From positions 1,895,001-1,959,000 of the forward strand of contig NZ_JAGQFP010000001.1 in the NCBI RefSeq assembly GCF_019090095.1: a stretch of DNA of 64,000 nt, read 5' to 3'. The DNA is from Stutzerimonas stutzeri (lineage in GTDB: Bacteria > Pseudomonadota > Gammaproteobacteria > Pseudomonadales > Pseudomonadaceae). Below are positions 27,701-37,062 of the stretch, piece by piece (position 1 is the stretch's first letter; each line of letters begins with the position of its first letter). The position numbers and the translations under genes were made by a program. The notes beneath the pieces were generated by a model. That model had not been told where the DNA came from. It did not search any database and saw only the letters and a program-made list of their open reading frames with translations.

Positions 27701-28990
27701 ATGAACGTACTGATCATCGGCAGCGGCGGCCGCGAGCACGCGCTGGCCTGGAAGGTCGCGCAGGATCCACGCGTGGAAAAGGTCTTCGTCGCCCCGGGTA
27801 ACGCCGGTACCGCTACCGAAGCGAAGTGCGAGAATGTCGCCATTGACGTGCTGGCCATCGAACAGCTGGCGGATTTCGCCGAGCAGAACGTGCAGCTGAC
27901 CATCGTCGGGCCAGAAGCCCCGCTGGTCAAAGGGGTGGTCGATCTGTTCCGCGCGCGCGGCCTCGACTGCTTTGGCCCGACCGCGGCGGCCGCCCAGCTG
28001 GAGGGCTCGAAAGCCTTCACCAAGGACTTTCTGGCGCGCCACAAGATCCCCACCGCCGACTACCAGAACTTCACCGAGATCGACCCGGCGCTGGCCTACT
28101 TGCGAGAGAAAGGCGCACCAATCGTAATCAAGGCCGACGGCCTGGCCGCCGGGAAAGGCGTGATCGTCGCCATGACGCTGGAAGAAGCCGAGGACGCCGT
28201 GCGCGACATGCTGTCCGGCAACGCGTTCGGTGACGCCGGTGCACGCGTGGTGATCGAAGAGTTCCTGGATGGCGAAGAGGCCAGCTTCATCGTCATGGTC
28301 GACGGCGCCAATGTGTTGCCGATGGCCACCAGTCAGGATCACAAGCGTGTCGGAGACGGCGACACCGGCCCCAACACGGGCGGCATGGGCGCCTATTCCC
28401 CGGCACCGGTGGTCACACCCGAGGTCCATCAGCGCGTGATGGATGAAGTCATTTGGCCAACGGTCAAAGGCATGGCTGCCGAAGGCAACGTCTACACCGG
28501 CTTCCTCTACGCGGGCCTGATGATCGATCGCAGCGGCGCGCCAAAGGTGATCGAATTCAATTGCCGCTTCGGCGATCCGGAAACCCAGCCGATCATGCTG
28601 CGGTTGCAGTCCAGCCTGGTCCTCCTCGTCGAGGCCGCATTGGCCAAGGCGCTGGACAAGATCGAGGCGCAGTGGGATCCGCGCCCCAGCCTCGGCGTGG
28701 TGCTGGCGGCCGGTGGTTATCCGGGCGACTACGGCAAAGGCGCTCCGATTCGCGGCCTGGAGGCTGCCGCTCAGTTGAGCGGTAAGGTGTTCCATGCCGG
28801 TACTACGTTGAAGGACGGTGCGATCACCACTTCGGGTGGGCGGGTACTCTGCGCGACAGCTTTGGGCGAGACGGTATCGGAGGCGCAACAGAATGCCTAT
28901 GCGCTAGCCGCTCGCATCGAGTGGGACGGCCACTTCTACCGCCACGACATCGGTTATCGCGCCATTGCCCGCGAACAGGGCGAACGCTAA
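27701..28990 (+). CDS. purD: Phosphoribosylamine--glycine ligase (GARS)
   Basis: Second step of purine synthesis, an ATP-grasp ligase of 429 residues. It starts MNVLIIGSGGREHALAWKV and has VIKADGLAAGKGVIVAM (ATP lid), FNCRFGDPETQPIM and LGVVLAAGGYPGDY. The ATG at 27701 (GGAG eight bases upstream) fits the family better than the ATG four codons earlier. The order purH-purD-retS is that of PAO1 from memory. Confidence 0.97.
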   Translation: MNVLIIGSGGREHALAWKVAQDPRVEKVFVAPGNAGTATEAKCENVAIDVLAIEQLADFAEQNVQLTIVGPEAPLVKGVVDLFRARGLDCFGPTAAAAQLEGSKAFTKDFLARHKIPTADYQNFTEIDPALAYLREKGAPIVIKADGLAAGKGVIVAMTLEEAEDAVRDMLSGNAFGDAGARVVIEEFLDGEEASFIVMVDGANVLPMATSQDHKRVGDGDTGPNTGGMGAYSPAPVVTPEVHQRVMDEVIWPTVKGMAAEGNVYTGFLYAGLMIDRSGAPKVIEFNCRFGDPETQPIMLRLQSSLVLLVEAALAKALDKIEAQWDPRPSLGVVLAAGGYPGDYGKGAPIRGLEAAAQLSGKVFHAGTTLKDGAITTSGGRVLCATALGETVSEAQQNAYALAARIEWDGHFYRHDIGYRAIAREQGER

Positions 28991-29103
28991 GACGGGATCG
29001 CGGCACGCCTGCGCGCGGCAGTCGCTGAACTGCTGCGCCCAGGCTTCCGCGTATCCTTGCGATGGTTATAATCGACCGTCACACAGCTGAAGGGATGCCC
29101 CTC

Positions 29104-31905
29104 GTGCGTCGACTCTGGGTCGCCATTGCTTTTACCTTCAGCCTCTTGCTGGCTGCGCTGAGCCTATCGCCCGCGTTCGCGGCGCCCACCACATCGATCT
29201 CGGCCACGCCGAACAACGATGCGCCGCCAGCGACCGAATCCAACTGGCGATTGCTGGTGGATCAGTCCGGCCTCCTGACGCTTCAGGAAATCCTTGATCA
29301 GCGAAGCCTGTTCCAGCGAATAGACGAGCGTTCCTATGCGGCGCCGGCGAGCGAGAGCGCCGTCTGGCTGCAAGTCAGCCTGCCCGCCTTCACCCATCCC
29401 AATTGGCTCTGGATGTTCGCACCACGCGTGCAATTGCTCGACTTCTATCTGCTACGGGATGGCCAGATTGAGCGTCAAGTAGAGACCGGCGAGTTGCGAC
29501 CGCTGGAGGCGAGGCCCTTGCCCACTCGCGCCTATCTGTTCTCTTTGCCGAACGACGGCGCCCCTCGCGAAGCGTACATACGACTGCGCTCGTCGCACCC
29601 GATCATGGCGTGGTTCCGCACCGTCGACGAGGCCGGCCTGGTCAAGTTGGCCATGCCCGCCTACCTGTTCGGTGCGCTGTTCGGCGCTCTGGCGCTGCTG
29701 ATGATCTATAACCTGCTGCGCTTCGCCTATACCTTCAGCTACAGCCATGTCTGGCTCGCCCTGCTGCATGGCGCCCTGTTGATTTGCGCGGTGGCGAATC
29801 TCGGCTTGCTCGCGGTGTGGTCGCCGAAACTGTTCTACAGCCAGCCGCTGATTGCCGATATGGCGGCGTTGTTGACCTGCGTCGCGCTGCTGGCGTTCGC
29901 CTTCGGCTTCTTTCATCACCGCCGAACACCCTGGACGACCTGGCTATTCGCGCTTCTGGCGGGTCTTGTCGGGGGGCTGGCCACGATCATACTGCTCACC
30001 GGCAAACTCTGGTTCAGCTGGCTGATCTACGCCGTGGTGCTGACCACGGCCCTGAGCGTCACCGTCGTGGCGATCTACCACTGGCGGCAGCGCTACGATC
30101 CCGCCCGGCTACTGGTTGCCGGCATGTTGCTGTTCGACGGCGCCTTCGTGATCGTTCTGCCGGTGCTGCTGGGCTTCAACCAGTTCGATCCCGACTGGCT
30201 GACCGGGGTGATGTTCAGCGTGGCTACCTGTTCCGGACTGATTCTGAGCTTCGCATTGCTCGAGCGGCAGCGTCAGATTCAATCGGATAGCCGTAACCAG
30301 CACACAGCCGAGGCCGTCACGAGCGCCGAATTGCGGACCAAGGCGGACTTCCTGGCGAAGATCAGCCACGAGATTCGCACGCCGATGAACGGCGTGTTGG
30401 GCATGAGCGAACTGTTGCTGGGCACCTCTCTGTCTGCCAAGCAGCGCGACTACGTCCAGACGATTCACAGTTCGGGCAACGAGCTGCTTACCCTGATCAA
30501 TGAAATCCTCGACATTTCCAAGCTCGAGTCCGGACAGATCGAACTGGATGACGTGCAGTTCGACCTCAACGCGTTGATCGAAGACTGCCTGAGTATCTTC
30601 CGCGCCAAGGCCGAGCAGCAGAAGGTCGAGCTGATCAGCTTCGTGCAGCCGCAAATGCCGCACGTCGTGGCCGGCGACCCGACCCGGCTGCGTCAGACAC
30701 TGCTCAACCTGCTCGAGAACGCCTTCAAGCAAACCGAAGAAGGCGAGGTACTGCTGATCGCCGCGGTGGACGATCAGGAGGGCCAGCCGCGCCTGCGCAT
30801 CACCGTTCAGGACAGCGGCCGCCCGCTGGAGGACGAGGAGCGCGATGCCCTGCTCAACGCCGCGCTGGATAGCCGCGACTTCCTCGCCGCCACCCGCCAT
30901 GGTGGCCGCCTCGGACTGATCATCGCCCGGCAGCTGGTTCACCTCATGGACGGCGACTTCGGCATCCAGACCGGCGGTATTACCGGCAATACGCTCTGGA
31001 TCAGCTTGCCATTGGTAGCCAATCTTGCAGAGCAACCCGGCAACGAGCTGGACGACGAGCTGAAAGGCGCGCGCCTGCTGGTCGTCGACGATAACGATAC
31101 CTGTCGCAAGGTGCTCAGCCAGCAGTGCAGCAGCTGGGGTATGGAGGTCAGCGCCGTGGCATCGGGCAAAGAGGCGCTGGCGCTGCTGCGCACCAAGGCC
31201 CACCTGCGCGAGTACTTCGACGTGGTGCTGCTCGACCAGGACATGCCAGGGATGACGGGCATGCAGCTGGCCAGCCGAATCAAGGAAGATTTCAGCCTCA
31301 ACCACGACATCCTGCTGATCATGCTGACCGGCATGAGCACCGCACCCAGCAAGGTCATCGCGCGTAATGCGGGGATCAAGCGCATTCTGGCCAAACCCGT
31401 GGCCGGCTATACGCTCAAAACGACCCTGGCGGATGAACTGGCACGCCGCACCAGCGCCATCGCACGGGCTGCCAAGACCCAGGCCAGCGCGCCGCTTCTG
31501 GTTCCTGATGACTTCCGCGTCTTGGTCGCCGAAGACAATACGATTTCGACCAAAGTCATTCGCGGCATGCTGAGCAAGCTCAATCTCAAGCCGGATACGG
31601 CCAGCAACGGCGAGGAAGCGCTCGCCCTGATCAAGACGCAGCCTTACGACCTGGTCCTCATGGATTGTGAGATGCCGGTCATGGATGGCTTCGAAGCAAC
31701 TGCGCGGCTCCGCACCTGGGAGGCCGCCGAGGGCCGATCACGCACACCGGTGGTGGCGCTCACTGCCCACATCCTCAGCGAGCACCGTGAGCGTGCCCGC
31801 GAGGCTGGGATGGACGGTCACATGGCCAAGCCGGTGGAGATGTCCCAGCTGCGCGAGCTGATCGAACATTGGGCTCGTGTTCGAGCCGCCGCAGCGGATC
31901 AGTAA
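29104..31905 (+). CDS. retS: Hybrid sensor kinase RetS
   Basis: Inner-membrane hybrid kinase which in P. aeruginosa binds GacS and so holds back the Gac/Rsm switch to biofilm. Signal peptide, periplasmic 7TMR-DISMED2 domain (about 50-180), seven helices (to about 400), HisKA with H436, an HATPase-like domain, then two receiver domains with D725 and D868 (numbered from the ATG at 29062). The G boxes are degenerate (DSGRP, GGRLGL). The 29062 ATG overlaps a TATAAT box (29067-29072), and AAGGG precedes the GTG at 29104 by nine bases, so GTG is preferred; 29095 is another option. Confidence 0.92.
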   Translation: MRRLWVAIAFTFSLLLAALSLSPAFAAPTTSISATPNNDAPPATESNWRLLVDQSGLLTLQEILDQRSLFQRIDERSYAAPASESAVWLQVSLPAFTHPNWLWMFAPRVQLLDFYLLRDGQIERQVETGELRPLEARPLPTRAYLFSLPNDGAPREAYIRLRSSHPIMAWFRTVDEAGLVKLAMPAYLFGALFGALALLMIYNLLRFAYTFSYSHVWLALLHGALLICAVANLGLLAVWSPKLFYSQPLIADMAALLTCVALLAFAFGFFHHRRTPWTTWLFALLAGLVGGLATIILLTGKLWFSWLIYAVVLTTALSVTVVAIYHWRQRYDPARLLVAGMLLFDGAFVIVLPVLLGFNQFDPDWLTGVMFSVATCSGLILSFALLERQRQIQSDSRNQHTAEAVTSAELRTKADFLAKISHEIRTPMNGVLGMSELLLGTSLSAKQRDYVQTIHSSGNELLTLINEILDISKLESGQIELDDVQFDLNALIEDCLSIFRAKAEQQKVELISFVQPQMPHVVAGDPTRLRQTLLNLLENAFKQTEEGEVLLIAAVDDQEGQPRLRITVQDSGRPLEDEERDALLNAALDSRDFLAATRHGGRLGLIIARQLVHLMDGDFGIQTGGITGNTLWISLPLVANLAEQPGNELDDELKGARLLVVDDNDTCRKVLSQQCSSWGMEVSAVASGKEALALLRTKAHLREYFDVVLLDQDMPGMTGMQLASRIKEDFSLNHDILLIMLTGMSTAPSKVIARNAGIKRILAKPVAGYTLKTTLADELARRTSAIARAAKTQASAPLLVPDDFRVLVAEDNTISTKVIRGMLSKLNLKPDTASNGEEALALIKTQPYDLVLMDCEMPVMDGFEATARLRTWEAAEGRSRTPVVALTAHILSEHRERAREAGMDGHMAKPVEMSQLRELIEHWARVRAAAADQ

Positions 31906-31918
31906 CGCGACGGCGCCT

Positions 31919-33172
31919 TTATTCGATCGGCTCCGGCTGCACATCGCTGATCACCAGCAGGCTTTCCGGCTGAGCCGGCATGCGCGAAGGGTCCATCCGC
32001 AAATCCTGTGCTGGCACCGCGTAGCGCATGCGCCGCGTCAGCATGCGTAGCGCACTGACCAGCAGCGCGATGGCCAAAGGCTCGCCCGGACAACGATGTC
32101 CGCTTGTGACCTCTCCGCCCCCTTGGGTGATGAAGTTGTACGCGCTGCCATTCCAGCTGAAGAAACGCTCGGGGTCGAAGCTGTCCGGTTGCGTCCAGAG
32201 CCGTGCGTCCCGATTGGTGCCATAGAGGTCCAACAACACCCGTGTGCCCTTGGGAAAACGGTAGCCCTTCCACTCGAAATCCTCGCGTACGCGTGCGGCA
32301 GTGAAAGGGAAGAAGGCGTGCAGACGCCGGACTTCCTGGGCGAAGGGCTCGAGCAAGGCACCCTCATGCTGCAACCGCGCCCGCCATTGCGGATGCGCAT
32401 GCAATTCCAGTGCGGCATAGATGATGAACCGTGAAACGGCCACGGTCGGACGCAAGAGATTGAGCAGTTCCACCGCTGCTACCTGCTCGTCCAGCTCCGC
32501 TCCGTTCGCGTCGCGGTAACGGGCGACGACCGCCAATGCACGCGTCTCGTCTACGGGCAGGGTGGCGCCGCGCACGCCCCTGATCAACTCGATCAACCAA
32601 CGCTCGGCGTCTTTACGAGCCGTGCGCGCCTGCCAATGACGGGTGCCCACGCCGCCCGCCCCATCGATCATCGCAGCCAGCTGATCACGACGAACCGTGA
32701 CCTCGTCTTCGCCCAGCGATACACCCGCCCAGTCGCACACCGCACGGGTAAGAATAGCCTGCACCTCGGGCAGTAGCACCACACGATCACGCTGTCGCCA
32801 GGACTCGATCGCCGACAGCCAGTTGGCCTCGCTCAAACGCACCAGCTCGGCCACCGCCTGGTCATTCAACAGCGACAGGAAGAGCTTCTTGCGGTGTCGA
32901 TGCGCGTCGCCATCAAGACCCTGAACACCGCCCTGGCCGAACAGGGTTTTCTGCAACAGGCGCGGCGCCGCATGCTCACGCTGGAACAGCTGCTCATCGT
33001 AGAACAGTCTGGCGGCCTCCTCTCCGCTCATGCAGATAGTGTTCTGCATCAACAGCCGGACCTGGAACAGATCCGAGCCGAACTTATGGCATCGGCTGGA
33101 GATGAACGTATAGCCTTCGCTGAGTAGCGAAAGCGATCCTTCGATCTGGGAGTCGCGAGGAATTTCGGGCAT
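31919..33172 (-). CDS. CYP152 family cytochrome P450 (fatty acid peroxygenase)
   Basis: The 417-residue protein aligns by eye along its length with P450-BSbeta: SLSLLSEGYTFISSR, SDLFQVRLL, ICMSGEEAA, FQRE, VQGLDGDAHRHRK, GPRHW-like GTRHW, and the heme loop GHRCPGEPLA with C361. R241-P242 (NLLRPTVAVS) replaces the acid-alcohol pair of normal P450s, the mark of H2O2-dependent peroxygenases. Q84 sits where BSbeta has Gln and the decarboxylase OleT has His, so hydroxylation is more likely than alkene formation. GAGGTG five bases before the ATG. It stands alone, divergent from the YbhN-like gene and convergent with retS. Confidence 0.9.
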   Translation of the reverse strand: MPEIPRDSQIEGSLSLLSEGYTFISSRCHKFGSDLFQVRLLMQNTICMSGEEAARLFYDEQLFQREHAAPRLLQKTLFGQGGVQGLDGDAHRHRKKLFLSLLNDQAVAELVRLSEANWLSAIESWRQRDRVVLLPEVQAILTRAVCDWAGVSLGEDEVTVRRDQLAAMIDGAGGVGTRHWQARTARKDAERWLIELIRGVRGATLPVDETRALAVVARYRDANGAELDEQVAAVELLNLLRPTVAVSRFIIYAALELHAHPQWRARLQHEGALLEPFAQEVRRLHAFFPFTAARVREDFEWKGYRFPKGTRVLLDLYGTNRDARLWTQPDSFDPERFFSWNGSAYNFITQGGGEVTSGHRCPGEPLAIALLVSALRMLTRRMRYAVPAQDLRMDPSRMPAQPESLLVISDVQPEPIE

Positions 33173-33354
33173 TGGCGCACCTCAAGCTGTGACTCTTCGA
33201 TGGACCTCATCACACAGCCGGGGTGCCGAAGAATGAACAAAACGCGCGGTTCGCTGCCGATAAAAGACTGGCCGAATTATCCTGCGGTGCATGCATCACC
33301 TGATTGTCCGAACCTTCGCTTCGAGGCATACGCCGTCGCCAAGGAGCCAACCCA

Positions 33355-34305
33355 ATGATGAAAAGGAGCGATGTCGCCTGGACGTTTGTCGGCATCACCG
33401 CGGTACTGCTGTCGGGCAGCCTGCTCTATCAAGAGATTCGCGGTCTCTCACTGAGCGAACTCACCGACAGCTTGGAGGCCATCAGCCACCGCAACTGGTT
33501 GATGGCCGGCCTGGCAACGCTGGGGGCTTACAGCGCCCTGGCATGGTACGACCGGATCGCCGTCGCGCATCTGGGCAAGCATATTTCGTGGTGGTTCATA
33601 ACCTTGTGCTCGTTCACCACCTATGCCCTGGCCCATAACGTCGGCGCATCGGTATTTTCCGGTGCGGTGGTGCGCTACAGGGCCTATCGCAGCAAGGGCC
33701 TGACGCCGCGCGAGATCGGCGTGCTGATCGTGTTCTGCTCGTTGACCTTCTTGCTCGGCACGCTGCTGGCAGGTGGCGTGGTGCTGGTTTTGCGGCCGGA
33801 CCTGCTGAACCGCCTACTCGATGTTGAACCCTGGGTGTCGACAGCGATTGGCGCCTCCCTGCTGTGCCTGGTCGGCCTCTATGTGATAGGCGCCTGGCGG
33901 CATTTCGCGCCGATGCACATCGGCAAATGGCACATCGTTTATCCACGGCTGCCCATCGTAGGCAGGCAGCTGCTCGCGGCGCCGCTTGAGCTCGCCTGTG
34001 CGGCCGCCATCATCTACTTCGCGCTACCCGAGGCGCAGAACCCGGGCTATCTGGTGGTACTGGGGGCCTTTCTCGCCTCCTTCTCGCTGGCATTGCTGTC
34101 CCATGCGCCCGGCGGCCTCGGTGTGCTCGAGGTGACCTTCCTCGCCGCGGTGCCGGAGCTGCCGACAGCCGATGTGCTGGCCGCACTGATCGTGTTCAGG
34201 GTGTTCTATCTGTTATTGCCGCTGGCATTGGCGATTCTGGTAGTGGCGGTGTTCGAAGCGACCCAATGGTCCGAGCGTCGGCGCAAAGGTCCGCTCGGCC
34301 CGTAA
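33355..34305 (+). CDS. YbhN/UPF0104 family membrane protein (LPG synthase-type transmembrane domain)
   Basis: Integral membrane protein of 316 residues with about eight helices. It is related to the membrane domain of lysylphosphatidylglycerol synthase (LSHAPGGLGVLEVTFLAA, HNVGASVFSGAVVRYRAY) but has no catalytic C-terminal domain. Relatives are thought to move or sense lipids; the role here is unknown. AAGGAG lies eight bases before the ATG at 33355, which is preferred to the 33304 start. The VC0807-type gene follows after 83 bases. Confidence 0.82.
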   Translation: MMKRSDVAWTFVGITAVLLSGSLLYQEIRGLSLSELTDSLEAISHRNWLMAGLATLGAYSALAWYDRIAVAHLGKHISWWFITLCSFTTYALAHNVGASVFSGAVVRYRAYRSKGLTPREIGVLIVFCSLTFLLGTLLAGGVVLVLRPDLLNRLLDVEPWVSTAIGASLLCLVGLYVIGAWRHFAPMHIGKWHIVYPRLPIVGRQLLAAPLELACAAAIIYFALPEAQNPGYLVVLGAFLASFSLALLSHAPGGLGVLEVTFLAAVPELPTADVLAALIVFRVFYLLLPLALAILVVAVFEATQWSERRRKGPLGP

Positions 34306-34388
34306 GTGGGTATCGCAACGATAAGGCCTCTGGCTATGCAGGTGCTTCCGGGCGATCATTCGCCTTCATCCGAGACGAAATCGAGCCC

Positions 34389-35141
34389 ATGACCGACACC
34401 CCCACCAACAGCCCCGGCTCCGGCCAGCCCGAGCACCAGCCGCGGCCCCTGATGGACCTGATCATCAGCATCGTCATTCCCTCGCTGATCCTGATGAAAC
34501 TCAGCAGTGAAGACCGCCTGGGCGCCGACGGTGCGCTATTGCTAGGCCTTGCTTTCCCGCTTGGTTGGGGGCTGTTCGAGCTGATCAAGCACCGCAAATT
34601 CAACTGGATCGCGCTGCTGGGTCTGGTCAGCGTGCTACTCACCGGAGGCATCGGCCTGCTACGGCTCGATCCGCAATGGTTGGCAGTAAAGGAAGCCGCG
34701 GTGCCCGGTATCATCGGCATTGCCGTGCTGGCCTCCACTCGCACCCGCTTTCCCCTGATCCGCACCCTGCTGTACAACCCCAAGGTGCTCAATGTCGACA
34801 AGGTGCATCAACAGCTCGAACGCAACGGGCAGGTCGCTCACTTCGAAAGTCGATTGCTGCGCGCAACCTATTTCCTCAGCGGCACCTTTTTCTTTTCCGC
34901 GTTCATGAACTACGTGCTGGCCAAATGGATCGTCAAGAGCCCAGCCGGTAGCGAAGCGTTCAATGCGGAACTGGGGCGGATGACCCTGCTCAGCTATCCC
35001 ATGATCGCGATCCCAAGCATGGTGATGATGATGGCGATCTTCTACTACCTCTGGCGCACGATTCATGGCCTGACAGGCTTGCGCCTCGAAGACATCATCG
35101 CGGCTCACGGGCACGACGGGCGACACGGCAACGGGTCCTGA
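34389..35141 (+). CDS. VC0807 family membrane protein
   Basis: Membrane protein of 250 residues with about six helices, resembling the VC0807 family (IVIPSLILMKLSSEDRLGADGALLLGLAFPL, LLTGGIGLLRLDPQWLAVKEA, NYVLAKWIVKSPAG). Function unknown. The N-terminus is a short Pro/Ser-rich cytoplasmic tail. I start at 34389; the longer frame from 34266 overlaps the preceding gene. Convergent with the AEC transporter gene, 11 bases apart, with no terminator seen. Confidence 0.75.
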   Translation: MTDTPTNSPGSGQPEHQPRPLMDLIISIVIPSLILMKLSSEDRLGADGALLLGLAFPLGWGLFELIKHRKFNWIALLGLVSVLLTGGIGLLRLDPQWLAVKEAAVPGIIGIAVLASTRTRFPLIRTLLYNPKVLNVDKVHQQLERNGQVAHFESRLLRATYFLSGTFFFSAFMNYVLAKWIVKSPAGSEAFNAELGRMTLLSYPMIAIPSMVMMMAIFYYLWRTIHGLTGLRLEDIIAAHGHDGRHGNGS

Positions 35142-35152
35142 GCAAGCCCCGC

Positions 35153-36052
35153 TCAGCTCGACATCAGCAACATCCATAACGGCAGGCTCAACGCTGCGAG
35201 CAGCGTCGAAAGAAACACGGTGGAGCTGACCGCCCGGGTGTCTTCCGGATGGGTGACGAACGCCAGAACGTTAACACCGCTCGGGCAGGCCGCCAGCAAC
35301 ACCAACACGCTGCGCGCCTGGTCATTCAAGCCGGGCAGCAACCCGCCGACGTACCAGACCAACGCTGGAAACAGGCCCAGCTTGACCAACGTCAGCCCCA
35401 ATGCAGCCGTGCTGGGGCGCAAACGATAGCGTGACAAGCTGATGCCCAGCACGATCAGCGCGCACGGCAGGGCGGCCTGGGCCAGCCAGTCCGCTATGCG
35501 CCACAGCGCCTTGGGCATATCGAGGCCCGACAGGTTCAGCAAGGCGCCGAGCAACAGGCCGACAATCAACGGATTGGCCAGATTCTTCAGCAGCGCCGCG
35601 CCGCTGACTTTATGACCCGAGCCAAGGGCGCTGTAGAAGCTTTGCAGCGAAAACAGGATGAGGCTGTGAAATACCAGAATCGCGAACACGTACACCAGGC
35701 TTTCCGCACCCAGCAAGGTGGTGACCAGGGGAATCCCGACCAGCACGTTGTTCGAATAGGCCGCCGTCAGCCCCAGCGGTGATGCCCGTCCAAGCCGGCT
35801 GTGAGCGAACAGTCCAACGCCGAAAAAAACTGTCAGCACAGGCCCGAAATAGGCCAGCAGCAGCATAGGCGACATGCCATCGCTCAATTGCGCACGGGCG
35901 ATACCGGTAAACAGCACGGCCGGCATGAACAGCTTGAAGGTGATGCTGGCAAGCCCTGCGGCAGCCTCACCGGCGAGCCAGCGCCGCCAACCCAGCAGAT
36001 AGCCGAGCATGATCAAGCCGAAGATAGGCAATATCGCCTGAAAAACGATCAC
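35153..36052 (-). CDS. AEC family transporter (auxin efflux carrier type)
   Basis: Secondary transporter of 299 residues with ten helices in two bundles, typical of the AEC/PIN-like family (MIVFQAILPIFGLIMLGYLLG, YSNNVLVGIPLVTTLLG, ACPSGVNVLAFVTHPEDTRAVSSTVFLST). Bacterial members carry malonate, malate or other organic acids, but the substrate cannot be read here. It lies between the VC0807 gene and rmlD on the minus strand, 83 bases after rmlD. Confidence 0.88.
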   Translation of the reverse strand: MIVFQAILPIFGLIMLGYLLGWRRWLAGEAAAGLASITFKLFMPAVLFTGIARAQLSDGMSPMLLLAYFGPVLTVFFGVGLFAHSRLGRASPLGLTAAYSNNVLVGIPLVTTLLGAESLVYVFAILVFHSLILFSLQSFYSALGSGHKVSGAALLKNLANPLIVGLLLGALLNLSGLDMPKALWRIADWLAQAALPCALIVLGISLSRYRLRPSTAALGLTLVKLGLFPALVWYVGGLLPGLNDQARSVLVLLAACPSGVNVLAFVTHPEDTRAVSSTVFLSTLLAALSLPLWMLLMSS

Positions 36053-36135
36053 TCAGCGCCTCCAGCAACCTGCGCGGCGTCAGATCGCCCCGCAAAAAGG
36101 TCGCCAGAATACTCCGAGCTGCACGCCTTTTCGAC

Positions 36136-37062
36136 TCAGGCCTGGGACGGTTGAACGATCCCGGATGCAGCGCGCGCCTCTTCCGCGGCGAGCACGTCCA
36201 GCACCATCGACAGATCGTCATGCCAATCATGGGTGTCGATGCCGAAGGTGGTCTCGAAACGCGAGCAATCGAGCACCGACCAGGCGGGCCGGCGCGCCGG
36301 CGTGGGGTACTGGGCGGTCGTGATCGACGACACCTTTGGCCGCGTGGACAGCAGCCCCTTGGCCTCGGCCTGGCGGAAGATCTCGACCGCGAAATCGAAC
36401 CAGCTGCACGGCGACCGGCCGCTATAGTGGTACAGCCCCCAGGCAAGGCTCCCCCGCTCGGCGTATCGCCGCGCCAACTGCAACAGCACATCGGCGATGC
36501 TGCCGGCTTGCGTAGGGCAGCCAAACTGATCGCCCACCACCGATAGCGAGTGGCGCTGACGTCCCAGGCGCAACATCGTCTTGACGAAATTATGGCCGTG
36601 CGCGCCGTAGACCCAACTCGTACGCAGAATCAGGTGCTGATCCAGCGCCGCCTGAATGGCCCCCTCGCCCGCCAGCTTGCTGGCGCCGTATACCCCTGTT
36701 GGGGCCACCTCGTCGCTTTCGCGATAGGGTGTGCGGGCTTCGCCGGAAAATACGTAGTCGGTCGAAATATGCAGCAACGGGATTGCCGCTTGCCGGGCCG
36801 CCTCTGCCAGCCGAGCGGCACCGTCCCGGTTGACCGCATAGGCCTGCTCGCGGTGCGTCTCGGCGTTATCGACATGCGTATAGGCGGCCGCGTTGATGAT
36901 CATCCCCGGCTCCAGCTGTTCAATCAGCCGGTTGATCTGCGCACCATCGGTGATATCCAGATTTTCCCGCGTCATGCCAAGCGCTTCGAGACCATAGGCA
37001 CCTGCACGGTCTACTAATTCGTGGCCGACCTGACCACTGGCTCCGCATACAAGGATTCGCAT
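36136..37062 (-). CDS. rmlD: dTDP-4-dehydrorhamnose reductase
   Basis: NADPH-dependent reductase for the last step of dTDP-L-rhamnose synthesis, or a related nucleotide-sugar reductase. It has 308 residues: GASGQVG at 8-14, the catalytic YGASK (Y-x3-K), STDYVFSGE and VGDQFGCPTQAGSIAD. rmlA, rmlB and rmlC are not next to it, so the substrate is less certain than for a complete cluster. A hairpin (AGCTCAC/GTGAGCT, 37083-37104) lies 20 bases upstream of its ATG. Confidence 0.85.
   Translation of the reverse strand: MRILVCGASGQVGHELVDRAGAYGLEALGMTRENLDITDGAQINRLIEQLEPGMIINAAAYTHVDNAETHREQAYAVNRDGAARLAEAARQAAIPLLHISTDYVFSGEARTPYRESDEVAPTGVYGASKLAGEGAIQAALDQHLILRTSWVYGAHGHNFVKTMLRLGRQRHSLSVVGDQFGCPTQAGSIADVLLQLARRYAERGSLAWGLYHYSGRSPCSWFDFAVEIFRQAEAKGLLSTRPKVSSITTAQYPTPARRPAWSVLDCSRFETTFGIDTHDWHDDLSMVLDVLAAEEARAASGIVQPSQA

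Noticed and set aside
31906..31918. Terminator between the convergent retS and P450 genes
   Set aside because: Only 13 bases separate the stops and no hairpin with a T run is present.
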